A DNA stretch of 64,000 nt, from assembly GCA_900539695.1 (NCBI GenBank), contig UQDG01000002.1, positions 62,001-126,000 of the forward strand, in the 5' to 3' direction. Shown piece by piece: positions 33,884 through 41,741 of this stretch (position 1 is the stretch's first letter; each line of letters begins with the position of its first letter). The notes under the pieces were generated by a model. That model made no database searches and had not been told where the DNA came from. It saw only the letters and a program-made list of their open reading frames with translations. The translations under genes were made by a program, and so were the position numbers. Origin of the DNA: an uncultured Oscillospiraceae bacterium. Lineage in GTDB: Bacteria > Bacillota > Clostridia > Oscillospirales > Ruminococcaceae.

Positions 33884-34789
33884 TTACAGCGATTTCCTAT
33901 ATTCCCTCGGTGTACACCCCACATACCGCAAAAAGCAGCTTCCAAAATGGCTGGGGCTGCTAAAGCCCGTAAACTCCGCCACCTCGGCGATGCTGTACGC
34001 CGAATTCTTTAGCAAAATTTCCGCCTGCTGGATGCGGTACTGCATCAAAAACTCCTTGGGCGGCATCCCCAGCATCCGGCGGAAACACCGGCATAACTCG
34101 CTGCGGCTGGTCAAGGCCTGCCGGGCCAGCTCTTCCAGGCTGAAATGCTCGCCGTAGTGGGTGTGCATGTAGTTCATGGCGCGCTTCAAGCGCTCCTCGT
34201 CCCGTTCCCGCTCCGGGGTCATCGGTTCGGGCGCTTCGCCTTCCTGGCGGCAGAGCAGCAGCCAGATCTGGCTAAGCAAAATTTTTATCTGCAAATGATA
34301 CAGTGCCGGGTGCTGCGTGTACAGCGCCACAATGGCCCGCAGTGCTTCGCCCACGGCCTGCCCGCCGGAAGCCTGCGCGGTCTCGGCCAGGGTCAGGCAG
34401 CGGGGGCCGCTTTTCAGCATCGCCTCAAAGGCCTCCTGATACACCGCACCGTCCGCACTGCCGCTGAGGAACTCCGGGTCCCATATAAAGGCGTACAGCT
34501 TGCCGTACCCCTTTTGCACCGGGTAGATCTGGTGCAGCACACCCCGGTTGACGAATATCAATTCGCCGGGGTGCAGATGCACCGTGCGCCCCTCCATCTG
34601 GCAGAGGAACTCGCCCTCGATGATCCAGGAGATCTGAATTTCCTCGTGCCAGTGCCAGCAGATGTAACCGTTTTTGAAGTCCGAGAAGTCGTCCAGATAC
34701 ACGCCCACCGGGAAATCCACGGTGCCGTGCATCTTAGTCTCCCGCAGAGAACTGTCTACCAGCGTTTCGTTCGCTTTGATTTGTTCCAT
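33884..34789 (-). CDS. AraC family transcriptional regulator
   Basis: Protein of 301 residues: cupin-type ligand domain (CWHWHEEIQISWIIEGEF, LHPGELIFVNRGVLHQIYPV) and C-terminal double helix-turn-helix (FSLEELARQALTSRSELCRCF; SIAEVAEFTGFSSPSHFGSCF). I chose ATG 34789, preceded by GGCGGGGG, because the longer frame to 34909 crosses the promoter of the divergent dehydrogenase. That gene, 141 bases away, is the likely target; the ligand may be a sugar acid or glycoside. Confidence 0.87.
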   Translation of the reverse strand: MEQIKANETLVDSSLRETKMHGTVDFPVGVYLDDFSDFKNGYICWHWHEEIQISWIIEGEFLCQMEGRTVHLHPGELIFVNRGVLHQIYPVQKGYGKLYAFIWDPEFLSGSADGAVYQEAFEAMLKSGPRCLTLAETAQASGGQAVGEALRAIVALYTQHPALYHLQIKILLSQIWLLLCRQEGEAPEPMTPERERDEERLKRAMNYMHTHYGEHFSLEELARQALTSRSELCRCFRRMLGMPPKEFLMQYRIQQAEILLKNSAYSIAEVAEFTGFSSPSHFGSCFLRYVGCTPREYRKSL

Positions 34790-34852
34790 TTTCCCCCGCC
34801 TGTTCAAATTTTGTGTTTGGTACATTTTTGATAGTTTATTGCCCTGTTTTGT

Positions 34853-34881
34853 TTGTATTTCGTACTTTATCTTTTTATAAT
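34853..34881 (+). promoter_or_regulatory. Promoter of the KduD-like gene
   Basis: TTGTAT (34853-34858), 17-base spacer, TATAAT (34876-34881). A TTGAC / GTCAA inverted pair (34894-34912) lies near the expected transcript start and could be an operator. Confidence 0.65.
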
Positions 34882-34930
34882 AGTACCATGTTGACAGTAC
34901 AAAAGTCAAGCACTACAGGAGGAAAACGCA

Positions 34931-35698
34931 ATGAATGATATTATGAATCTCTTTTCGCTGAACGGTAAAAACGCTGTGGTCACTGGCGCCAACACCGGCC
35001 TGGGCCAGGGCATCTGCGTGGCGCTGGCAGCTGCCGGTGCCCACGTTTTCGGCGTAGCCCGCCGCAGCTGCGACGAGACCGCCGCCAAGATCGCCGCTGA
35101 GGGCGGCCAGTTTACCGAGGTCCGCGCCGACCTTTCGGACTTTGCCGCCATCGATTCTATCCTGGAGCAGGTCCACGCCCACGCTGACCGCATCGACATT
35201 CTGGTCAACAACGCCGGTATCATCAAGCGGTGCGACGCCATCGACGTCACCCCCGAGAACTGGGACGCCGTGGATTTCCTGAACGAGAAGATGGTGTTCT
35301 TCCTCTCCCAGGCCGTGGCCAAGCAGTGGGTCGCCGACAAAAAGGGCGGCAAAATCATCAACATTGCCTCGATGCTCAGCTTTCAGGGCGGCATCCGCGT
35401 ACCCGCCTACACCAGCAGCAAAAGCGCCGTCATGGGCATGACCAAAGCCCTGGCCAACGAGTGGGCCAAGTACGGCATCAACGTTAACGCCATCGCACCG
35501 GGCTACATGGCCACCAACAACACCAACCAGCTGCGCCAGGATGAAGATCGCAGCGAGGAGATCCTCGCCCGCATCCCGGCAGGCCGCTGGGGCACCCCTG
35601 CCGATGTGGGCGGCGCGGCCATCTTCCTGGCGTCGGACGCCGCCGCTTACGTGAACGGCTACACCCTGGCCGTGGACGGCGGCTGGCTGGCCCGCTAA
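34931..35698 (+). CDS. kduD: SDR oxidoreductase, KduD-like
   Basis: Short-chain dehydrogenase of 255 residues closest to KduD, which interconverts 2-keto-3-deoxygluconate and a diketo form in uronate breakdown. Cofactor loop NAVVTGANTGLGQGI, ILVNNAGIIKR, active-site Ser in INIASMLSF and the Tyr-x3-Lys pair in PAYTSSKSAV. AGGAGG lies 8 bases before ATG 34931. It stands alone, driven from a promoter divergent to the AraC regulator. A gluconate or other sugar-acid dehydrogenase remains possible. Confidence 0.85.
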   Translation: MNDIMNLFSLNGKNAVVTGANTGLGQGICVALAAAGAHVFGVARRSCDETAAKIAAEGGQFTEVRADLSDFAAIDSILEQVHAHADRIDILVNNAGIIKRCDAIDVTPENWDAVDFLNEKMVFFLSQAVAKQWVADKKGGKIINIASMLSFQGGIRVPAYTSSKSAVMGMTKALANEWAKYGINVNAIAPGYMATNNTNQLRQDEDRSEEILARIPAGRWGTPADVGGAAIFLASDAAAYVNGYTLAVDGGWLAR

Positions 35699-35706
35699 AA
35701 ATTTTA

Positions 35707-35878
35707 GGCAATACCGCATAATTCTAAGTGCCGATACGGCGAGAGAGGTGCGGCAGATGCTAAGCCAAAAGCGCAGATAATACTTTGTGTATTATCGAGC
35801 ATTTTGGCAACGCAGATGCCGTGCCGCAGCCGCCGGAGCGGTGCTTAAGCCGTTAGGCGGGAATTGTGCGGTGTTGCC
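35707..35878. repeat. Palindromic intergenic repeat, family 1 (172-bp copy)
   Basis: Same ends as 2305-2403 (GGCAATACCGCATAATTC / GAATTGTGCGGTGTTGCC). It also carries a middle block with its own hairpin GATAATAC / GTGTATTATC near 35777. It lies right after the KduD-like stop. Of 35699-36029, the rest holds only the hairpin at 35895. Confidence 0.85.
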
Positions 35879-35894
35879 TTTATAAAAAAGTTTT

Positions 35895-35924
35895 CCGCTT
35901 GGTGTAACGCCGGGCGGAATTTTT
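35895..35924 (+). terminator. Terminator-like hairpin
   Basis: TTCCGC pairs with GCGGAA across a short loop, followed by TTTTTCGG. It may end transcription from the KduD-like gene after the repeat. Confidence 0.55.
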
Positions 35925-36029
35925 CGGTTTATAGGTGTGTAAGGGCCCTATCGAATACATAAACCGCAACCTCCTGCACACAATGCAGGGTATGAGGGAA
36001 TTTTTATCATCAGTAGGGAGAACACAACT

Positions 36030-36587
36030 ATGAAACGTATTATTTCCGCTTTTCTTGCTACCGCTGTCTGCACCGCTGCAATGAGCATTGTCTTAACCGC
36101 CTGCAGCAGCAAAACAGCCGACTCCTCCACGACTACCCCCGAGAGCACCAGCACTTCTACCGTGACCGAGACTGCCGAGGATGCCGCGGACAACACCCAG
36201 ATCCCCAGCCCCATCACCGACCGCGCCAGCCTGGACGAGGTGAACGAGGCCATCGGCTCGGCCATGAAGCGCCCCGCCGACCTGGAGCTGACCGACGAAG
36301 CCTGGGCGACCATCGACGACGAAGAGAAGAACCCTATCGGCCAGTATACCTTCACCTACAACGGCGGCACCTACACGCTGCGCGCCGCCAAGGATACCGG
36401 CGATATTTCCGGCGTGTGGGAGAATGGCACGACCTTAGGCAACGGCCGCGAGGGCGATGTGACCGCCATCACCACCGAAAACGGTGGCCTCTGGTCCCGC
36501 TGGTTTGACGGCGACATGCAGTACTCGCTGTACGCCGAGGGCGCTGCCATGGACGACTACACCGCCGTGCGCAACGCCATGGCGTAA
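36030..36587 (+). CDS. Putative lipoprotein of unknown function
   Basis: Protein of 185 residues with a lipoprotein signal: MKRIISAF, hydrophobic core, lipobox IVLTAC. A Ser/Thr/Glu-rich linker of about 30 residues follows. The rest, with YTFTYNGGTYTLRAAKDTGDISGVWENG, looks like a small extracytoplasmic beta domain. No family recognised. GGGAG lies about 12 bases before ATG 36030, and a strong terminator follows. Confidence 0.8.
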   Translation: MKRIISAFLATAVCTAAMSIVLTACSSKTADSSTTTPESTSTSTVTETAEDAADNTQIPSPITDRASLDEVNEAIGSAMKRPADLELTDEAWATIDDEEKNPIGQYTFTYNGGTYTLRAAKDTGDISGVWENGTTLGNGREGDVTAITTENGGLWSRWFDGDMQYSLYAEGAAMDDYTAVRNAMA

Positions 36588-36603
36588 CCTTATTATAATA
36601 AAC

Positions 36604-36646
36604 GGGCCGCTGCGCGGGGATTTTTCCCTGTGCGGCGGCCCTTTTG
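36604..36646 (+). terminator. Terminator
   Basis: GGGCCGC(TGC)GCGGGGA / TCCC(T)GTGCGGCGGCCC forms a long stem (36604-36641), followed by TTTTGTG. Confidence 0.85.
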
Positions 36647-36659
36647 TGTTATTTTGTTG

Positions 36660-36688
36660 TTGAAACGACGGGGGAGGTGACGTATAAT
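36660..36688 (+). promoter_or_regulatory. Promoter of the 84-residue gene
   Basis: TTGAAA (36660-36665), 17-base spacer, TATAAT (36683-36688). Confidence 0.7.
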
Positions 36689-36750
36689 AGGGGCAATGCG
36701 GTTAGTTTGCGCTAATTCACGATTTTCCCACCTAAGGGGAGGGGTATGTG

Positions 36751-37005
36751 ATGTTGTATTCAGAGAAAATGCCCATCTTTACGGCGAAACGCCCTGCACA
36801 GACCGTGACGGTGGACGGGGCCGCCTACGCGCGGGATATGTTTGAGACGATCTTCAAGGACTTCCAGCAGGCGAAGGATGTACACATCACCGGCCTGCTG
36901 GCGGACCTGATGAACCAGACCCCTGTGACCGAGGCGGATTTTAGGGCGCTGAAAGCAGGGGACTATGTGCGGGAGATCGAGAAGTTTTTGGAGGGGATGG
37001 AGTAA
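36751..37005 (+). CDS. Small hypothetical protein
   Basis: Protein of 84 residues, no membrane segment, no recognised motif. RDMFETIFKDFQQAK and VREIEKFLEGME suggest helices. AGGGGAGGGG (36735-36744) lies 6 bases before ATG 36751; GTG 36748 is an alternative start one codon earlier. It has its own promoter and is followed by a weak GC-rich hairpin and T6 near 37046. I cannot assign a function. Confidence 0.65.
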   Translation: MLYSEKMPIFTAKRPAQTVTVDGAAYARDMFETIFKDFQQAKDVHITGLLADLMNQTPVTEADFRALKAGDYVREIEKFLEGME

Positions 37006-37145
37006 TCATATATCTATTAGCCATTGCGGCAGGTCATTGCTCACTGCAGCGGCTTTTTTGTTTGCTACAGTTGACGGCACGGTTCCTTTTGTGCTATTGT
37101 TAAAGTTATAGGATTATGTATCGCACGCTATTGGAGGAATTTCTT

Positions 37146-38654
37146 TTGCTTGAAAAGATTCAGGAATACGAAACAGAACTTTGGACCGTTCTCTGTGTTC
37201 TGTTCTTCAACATCATTGCGCATGGGTATCGTTTCGTCAATCTTATGTTCAACGGTGATTCACTGTTGATCTACCAGACGGATCAGAATTGGAAATATTC
37301 GATTGGCCGTATTTTTCAGCCTTTCTATTGGAAGCTGCGCGGCGACCTGGTTGCCCCTATGCTGATTGCCACTTTGGCGGTTTTCTATTTTACGGCAGCC
37401 CTTGTTCTGATCGTACGGATGTTTAAGCTGCAAAACAAACTTCATATCGCGCTGTTATGCGCCTTGTTGGCCGTAAACATTACCACAACCTCTACCTTCG
37501 CCACTGATTTTCACGAAGGCGACACCTATATGTTGGCGTTGCTTTGCGCTACCCTTTGCGTAACACTGTTCCGCAAAGCGCACCCGGTTTTGGGCGGTGT
37601 TTTCATCTGCCTGTGCCTGGGATTTTATCAGGCTTACCTACAGCTGGCCATCGGGCTGTTGATCCTGCTTTTCATGCAGGACCTGCTGGAGGGAAAAGAT
37701 CCTGCAAAAGTATTTTTATCGGGGTTAAAATCTATCGCAATGCTTCTGGGAGGAAGTATTGTCTACACCCTTATCATGCGGGCGTTGCTCCATGTCAAGG
37801 GTATTGTGCTTGCCGACCATTATAACGGCTTGACCAATGTGGGCGATTACTCCACCACCAGCATCCCACGCCTTGTGGTGGATACCTACTTATATGTTAT
37901 TAAGGAATGGTGGAACCCGCAGACTTTCCGTTCTCGCTTTGTCGGCCTTGCCAATATGGCGCTTCTGCTGGTGGCCGCCGCCACGCTCCTTTGGATTCTT
38001 GCCACCAAAATCAAACAGAACAGCACCCGGTTGCTGCTGCTTGTGCTGTTTTTGCTGTTTCCCTTTGGCATCAATGTCGTCTACTTTATCTCCAAAGGCA
38101 TGGAACATACCCTGATGACCTTCTCCTTTGGCCTGCTTTATCTGCTGGCGGTGCTGTTTCTGCAGGAGCTCCCCCACAACAAGGCACAAAAGTATCTGCG
38201 CTATGCCGCTTATGCCGCTATGGGACTTGGCATCTGGTGTAATGTCATCTATGCCAACCAAAGTTATCTGAAAGTTGCTTTGGAAGAAAAAGCAACGGAT
38301 GCCTTGATGGTCCGCGTGGTTGGCCGTCTGGAACAGACGGAAGGATATGTGCCCGGCGAAACACCGATTGCTGTTGTTGGCCTCTTGCCGACTTCTCCGC
38401 TTTACAAAACAATGGATGGTTTTGAGGATGTTCGCGGCCGCACTGCGGATGCCTATACTGTCAGCTGGGAAAACACCTACTACCTCTATATGGAAAATGT
38501 TTTAAATTATCCCGTCAAACGCTCCTATCTGACCAAAGATGACCAGGCTGCCGTGGACGCCATGCCGACCTTCCCGGCAGATGGCTGCTGCGCCTTTATC
38601 GGTGACACTTTGGTGGTCAAGGTTGGTTCAGTTGTCGTTACAGATTTACAGTAA
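37146..38654 (+). CDS. GtrII-like glucosyltransferase family membrane protein
   Basis: About 502 residues with ten to twelve hydrophobic helices and a C-terminal soluble part. Early FNGDSLLIYQTDQNWKYSIGR and DFHEGDTYMLALLCA match the glucosyltransferase GtrII-like group, which adds glucose from a lipid carrier to surface polymers. TTG 37146 is the likely start: GGAGG (37133-37137) lies 8 bases upstream, while ATG 37116 in the same frame has no ribosome site. Lower GC than neighbours, hinting at transfer. It ends 9 bases inside the convergent Nudix gene. Confidence 0.75.
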   Translation: MLEKIQEYETELWTVLCVLFFNIIAHGYRFVNLMFNGDSLLIYQTDQNWKYSIGRIFQPFYWKLRGDLVAPMLIATLAVFYFTAALVLIVRMFKLQNKLHIALLCALLAVNITTTSTFATDFHEGDTYMLALLCATLCVTLFRKAHPVLGGVFICLCLGFYQAYLQLAIGLLILLFMQDLLEGKDPAKVFLSGLKSIAMLLGGSIVYTLIMRALLHVKGIVLADHYNGLTNVGDYSTTSIPRLVVDTYLYVIKEWWNPQTFRSRFVGLANMALLLVAAATLLWILATKIKQNSTRLLLLVLFLLFPFGINVVYFISKGMEHTLMTFSFGLLYLLAVLFLQELPHNKAQKYLRYAAYAAMGLGIWCNVIYANQSYLKVALEEKATDALMVRVVGRLEQTEGYVPGETPIAVVGLLPTSPLYKTMDGFEDVRGRTADAYTVSWENTYYLYMENVLNYPVKRSYLTKDDQAAVDAMPTFPADGCCAFIGDTLVVKVGSVVVTDLQ

Positions 38655-39125
38655 TGCCAATTTTTCCCCATCCAGCACCGCTTTGGCCAGCGTATCCCCC
38701 TCATAATGCAGCTCCAGATGGAAAAACGGAGCATCCTTCGCCAGCAGGTCGAAGAAAATCTTATCGCCCTGCCAGATGGGCAGATCCTGTACGGCCTGCT
38801 TGGGCACCCATTCCAGCATGCCCTCGCTGCAATCGGTCATGGTGCCGGCAAACTGGGTGCAGGTGTACAGGTGCATCCGCTCGGCTGGCCAAGGGGTACA
38901 ATAAAAATCCACTATGCCGCGGTAGGCCGGGGCCTGCATCGTCAGGCCGGTCTCCTCGGTCACTTCCCGCATTACGCAGGCAAGGGCATCCTCGCCCGGT
39001 TCAAACTTTCCGCCGACGCCGACCCACTTATCGTGGTTGGCGTCGTTTTCCTTTTTTACACGGTGCAGCATCAAATAGCAGCCGTCTTTTTCCAGGTAAC
39101 ACAGGGTCGTCTGCAAAAAATCCAT
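38646..39125 (-). CDS. Nudix hydrolase (8-oxo-dGTP diphosphatase-like)
   Basis: Protein of 159 residues with a complete Nudix box GGKFEPGEDALACVMREVTEETGL, whose Glu residues hold Mg2+. TTLCYLEKDGCYLMLHRVKKENDANHDKW before it is typical of MutT/YtkD-like enzymes that clean oxidised nucleotides. I chose ATG 39125, preceded by AAAGGAG; the longer frame to 39173 reads through a repeat fragment. The substrate cannot be fixed from sequence. Confidence 0.88.
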   Translation of the reverse strand: MDFLQTTLCYLEKDGCYLMLHRVKKENDANHDKWVGVGGKFEPGEDALACVMREVTEETGLTMQAPAYRGIVDFYCTPWPAERMHLYTCTQFAGTMTDCSEGMLEWVPKQAVQDLPIWQGDKIFFDLLAKDAPFFHLELHYEGDTLAKAVLDGEKLALL

Positions 39126-39141
39126 GGGGAGAACTCCTTTC

Positions 39142-39159
39142 GGCAATACCGCATAATCC
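39142..39159. repeat. Partial end of repeat family 1
   Basis: GGCAATACCGCATAATCC matches the left end of the family-1 element at 17 of 18 bases, then diverges. It lies between the Nudix gene and spoVT. Confidence 0.6.
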
Positions 39160-39217
39160 AGCGGTTTTAGCAAATACTACCACAAATCGCAACAAAACCG
39201 CAACGGAGGGACGTTTT

Positions 39218-39760
39218 ATGAAAGCAACCGGAATTGTGCGCCGCATCGATGAATTGGGCCGCATCGTCATTCCAAAAGAGATCAGGCGGACGCAGAGGAT
39301 ACGCCAGGGTGATTCCCTTGAGATCTTTACGGCAGCGGACGGCGAGGTCGTTTTTAAAAAGTATTCGCCGCTGTCGGGGCTGGGGTCGCTCTCCAAGGTG
39401 TATGCCGAGGTGCTGGCCAAAAGCCTGGGGCGGCCGGTGGTGGTGTGCGACACCCACCAGATCGTAGCGGCTGCCGGGCCGGGCCGGGGAGAGCTGCTGG
39501 GCCGCGCCATCTCGCCGGAGCTGGAACAACTGCTGGCGGCGCGCAGCATCTACACAGCCCCCGCCGACCGCACCCGCCGCCTGCCGATGCTGGAACGCAG
39601 CGAGCGGCCGATTTTATGCGCCGCACCGATCTTAGCACATGGCGACATCGAGGGCGGCGTGCTGCTGCCCGGCACCGGGCGGGACGCCCTGCCGGAGGAA
39701 GAAGCCGTACACGCTGTGGCCACGGCGGCCGCCTTTTTGGCCAAGTGGATGGAAGAATAA
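39218..39760 (+). CDS. spoVT: Stage V sporulation protein T, AbrB-type regulator
   Basis: Forespore transcription factor that tunes sigma-G-dependent genes in spore formers. The 180-residue protein starts with a swapped-hairpin AbrB DNA-binding domain (MKATGIVRRIDELGRIVIPK, EIRRTQRIRQGDSLEIF) and has a GAF-like C-terminal domain (VVVCDTHQIVAAAG, ERSERPILCAAPI). Length and start match SpoVT. GGAGGG precedes ATG 39218; a much longer frame in the same register has no ribosome site and overlaps the Nudix gene antisense. Confidence 0.93.
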   Translation: MKATGIVRRIDELGRIVIPKEIRRTQRIRQGDSLEIFTAADGEVVFKKYSPLSGLGSLSKVYAEVLAKSLGRPVVVCDTHQIVAAAGPGRGELLGRAISPELEQLLAARSIYTAPADRTRRLPMLERSERPILCAAPILAHGDIEGGVLLPGTGRDALPEEEAVHAVATAAAFLAKWMEE

Positions 39761-39762
39761 CG

Positions 39763-39808
39763 CCGCCCCCGCCCTGGCAGTACCCACTGCACAGGGCGGA
39801 TTTTTTTA
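39763..39808 (+). terminator. Terminator of spoVT
   Basis: CCGCCCTG and GCAGT pair with CACTGC and ACAGGGCGG, then ATTTTTTT. Confidence 0.88.
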
Positions 39809-39932
39809 CGCTTTCCTTATTTATATAGGACGTCCCGGTTAAATCCAGTGTAGTGCCCGGGCCGGGAAAAGTCAAGAAGCTGCGCGGTTTGTGACGAAAC
39901 TGTTAAACTTGAAAAAAGTTTGCCGAAACCCC

Positions 39933-39960
39933 TTGACAGTTTGTAAAACTGGCATATAAT
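39933..39960 (+). promoter_or_regulatory. Heat-shock promoter of hrcA operon
   Basis: TTGACA (39933-39938), 16-base spacer, TATAAT (39955-39960), directly ahead of the CIRCE operator. Confidence 0.88.
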
Positions 39961-39964
39961 AAAT

Positions 39965-39991
39965 TTAGCACTCAGAGATAAAGAGTGCTAA
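39965..39991 (+). promoter_or_regulatory. CIRCE operator for HrcA
   Basis: Perfect TTAGCACTC-N9-GAGTGCTAA. HrcA binds it and represses the hrcA-grpE-dnaK-dnaJ operon until heat or misfolded protein inactivates the repressor. Confidence 0.98.
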
Positions 39992-40028
39992 ACAAAATCG
40001 AAACTTCGCAGCAAAGGAGATGAGCAGC

Positions 40029-41042
40029 ATGGCCATGGATGCCCGCAAGCAGCGTATCCTGGAAGCTATTGTTGCCCTGTATGCCAACGATGGCGAGCCT
40101 GTCGGCTCCGGCCTGCTGGCAAACTACTTTGACATGGCACTGTCCAGTGCCACCCTGCGCAATGAGATGGCCGCCCTGACAAAGCTGGGCCTGCTGGAGC
40201 AGCCCCACACCAGTGCCGGGCGGGTGCCCAGCGCACAGGGTTACCGTTACTACCTCGATCACCTGATCGATGCCCCTTCCGCCACCACGCTGAGCGATGA
40301 AGACCGCCGGCACATCGATGACCTCTTCGCCTGCATGGATGCCGAGCCTGAAAAGCTGGTGCCCGCAGCCGCCCGCAGCCTGGCCGATCTGACCGGCTGC
40401 GCCGCCGCCGCCACCACGCCCCAGGCGCCGGATCTCTGCATCGCCCACTTTGAGGTCGTGCAGGTGGGCCGCTACTCCGCCGCAGTGCTGGCCGTTACCA
40501 GCGCAGGCGGTGTGCGTACCCGCGTGGCGCGGGTGGACACCGGCCTGACCCGGGACGACGCCGCCAATCTGGCGCAGCTGCTCAACCGCGGGCTGACCTT
40601 TGTGGCCCCGCAGGACTTGAACCCGATGCTGACCGCCAGCATGGTACTGGCAGCAGGGGAGCGGCTGGCGCCCGTTGTGATGGCCGCCTGTGCGCTGGTA
40701 ACCACCGGCCCGCAAGCCTGCCTGGAAGGCGCGCAGTATCTGGCAAAGATGCCGGATGTCCGCCAAAACCTGGGTACGCTGCTGGAGATCTTCTCCGACA
40801 ACGAGGCCGCCGCTGAGCTGATCCGCCCCGAGGGCGGCAAGATCACCGCAACGCTTGGCAGCGACCTTGATCCCGCGATGCCGGGTGCCTGCATCGTAAG
40901 TAAGCGGTACTTAGCGGGCGGCGGGTTGACCGGGTCGGTTGCACTGATCGGTTCCACGCGGATGGAATACCACCGCCTGCTGCCGATCCTGAACTACTTT
41001 GCCACCAAGTTAGGGCAGAGCATGGCCGGGCAGGGCCAATAA
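40029..41042 (+). CDS. hrcA: Heat-inducible transcription repressor HrcA
   Basis: Represses heat-shock genes by binding CIRCE. 337 residues: N-terminal winged helix (RKQRILEAIVALYANDGEPVGS, SSATLRNEMAALTKLGLLEQPHTSAGRVPSAQGYRYYLD), then a GAF-like dimer domain and the C-terminal GSTRMEYHRLLPILNYFA. I chose ATG 40029 because AAAGGAG is 10 bases upstream; ATG 40020 overlaps the ribosome site. First gene of the operon. Confidence 0.97.
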   Translation: MAMDARKQRILEAIVALYANDGEPVGSGLLANYFDMALSSATLRNEMAALTKLGLLEQPHTSAGRVPSAQGYRYYLDHLIDAPSATTLSDEDRRHIDDLFACMDAEPEKLVPAAARSLADLTGCAAAATTPQAPDLCIAHFEVVQVGRYSAAVLAVTSAGGVRTRVARVDTGLTRDDAANLAQLLNRGLTFVAPQDLNPMLTASMVLAAGERLAPVVMAACALVTTGPQACLEGAQYLAKMPDVRQNLGTLLEIFSDNEAAAELIRPEGGKITATLGSDLDPAMPGACIVSKRYLAGGGLTGSVALIGSTRMEYHRLLPILNYFATKLGQSMAGQGQ

Positions 41043-41066
41043 ACAAATTTGTAAGGAGGACCCGCA

Positions 41067-41660
41067 ATGAGCCACGAAGCAGAAAATAAAAAAGAAACTG
41101 CGGCCGCATCCGAAGCGGAAAAGACCGTGACCTCTGAGACCGAACCTAAGGCCGAGGGCAAGCATGAAGAGAAGCACGAAAGCAAACACGAACACCACCA
41201 CGAAAAGGCTGCGTTGGAAGCCAAACTGGAAGCCAGCGAAAAGAAGAACGAGGAGCTGAAGAACCAGTTGCTCCGCACCGCTGCCGAGTACGATAACTAC
41301 CGCAAGCGCAGCCAACGCGAGGCTGACCAGAAGTTCAATGATGGCGTTTCCCACGCTGTCACCCAGATTTTGGGCATTCTGGACACGCTGGACATGGCCG
41401 CCAACGCCGTGTGCGCCGATGAGAACTACAAGAAAGGCGTCATGATGACGCTGGACAAAGCCGCCAAAGCGCTGGAGAACCTGAACATCAGCGAGATCGA
41501 AGCGCTGAACAAGCCCTTTGACCCCAACTTCATGAACGCCGTGCAGCAGGTCCCGCCCGCCGAAGGGCAGGAGAGCGGCGACGTCGTGCAGGTCTTCCAG
41601 AAAGGCTACAAGATCGGCGATAAGATCATCCGCCACGCAACGGTCGTCGTTGCAGAATAA
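41067..41660 (+). CDS. grpE: GrpE nucleotide exchange factor
   Basis: Releases ADP from DnaK. 197 residues: a charged, His/Glu/Lys-rich disordered N-terminus of about 50 residues, a long coiled coil (EAKLEASEKKNEELKNQLLRTAAEYDNYRKR), and the C-terminal beta wing with QQVPPAEGQESGDVVQVFQKGYKIGDKIIRHATV. AAGGAGG precedes ATG 41067. It sits 24 bases after hrcA. Confidence 0.97.
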   Translation: MSHEAENKKETAAASEAEKTVTSETEPKAEGKHEEKHESKHEHHHEKAALEAKLEASEKKNEELKNQLLRTAAEYDNYRKRSQREADQKFNDGVSHAVTQILGILDTLDMAANAVCADENYKKGVMMTLDKAAKALENLNISEIEALNKPFDPNFMNAVQQVPPAEGQESGDVVQVFQKGYKIGDKIIRHATVVVAE

Positions 41661-41741
41661 GCCTGATTGGGCCGCAAGGCCCGTTCACATAAATTTAGAC
41701 ATTCACCACATTCAAAGCAAATTTGAAGGGAGTTTTATAGT

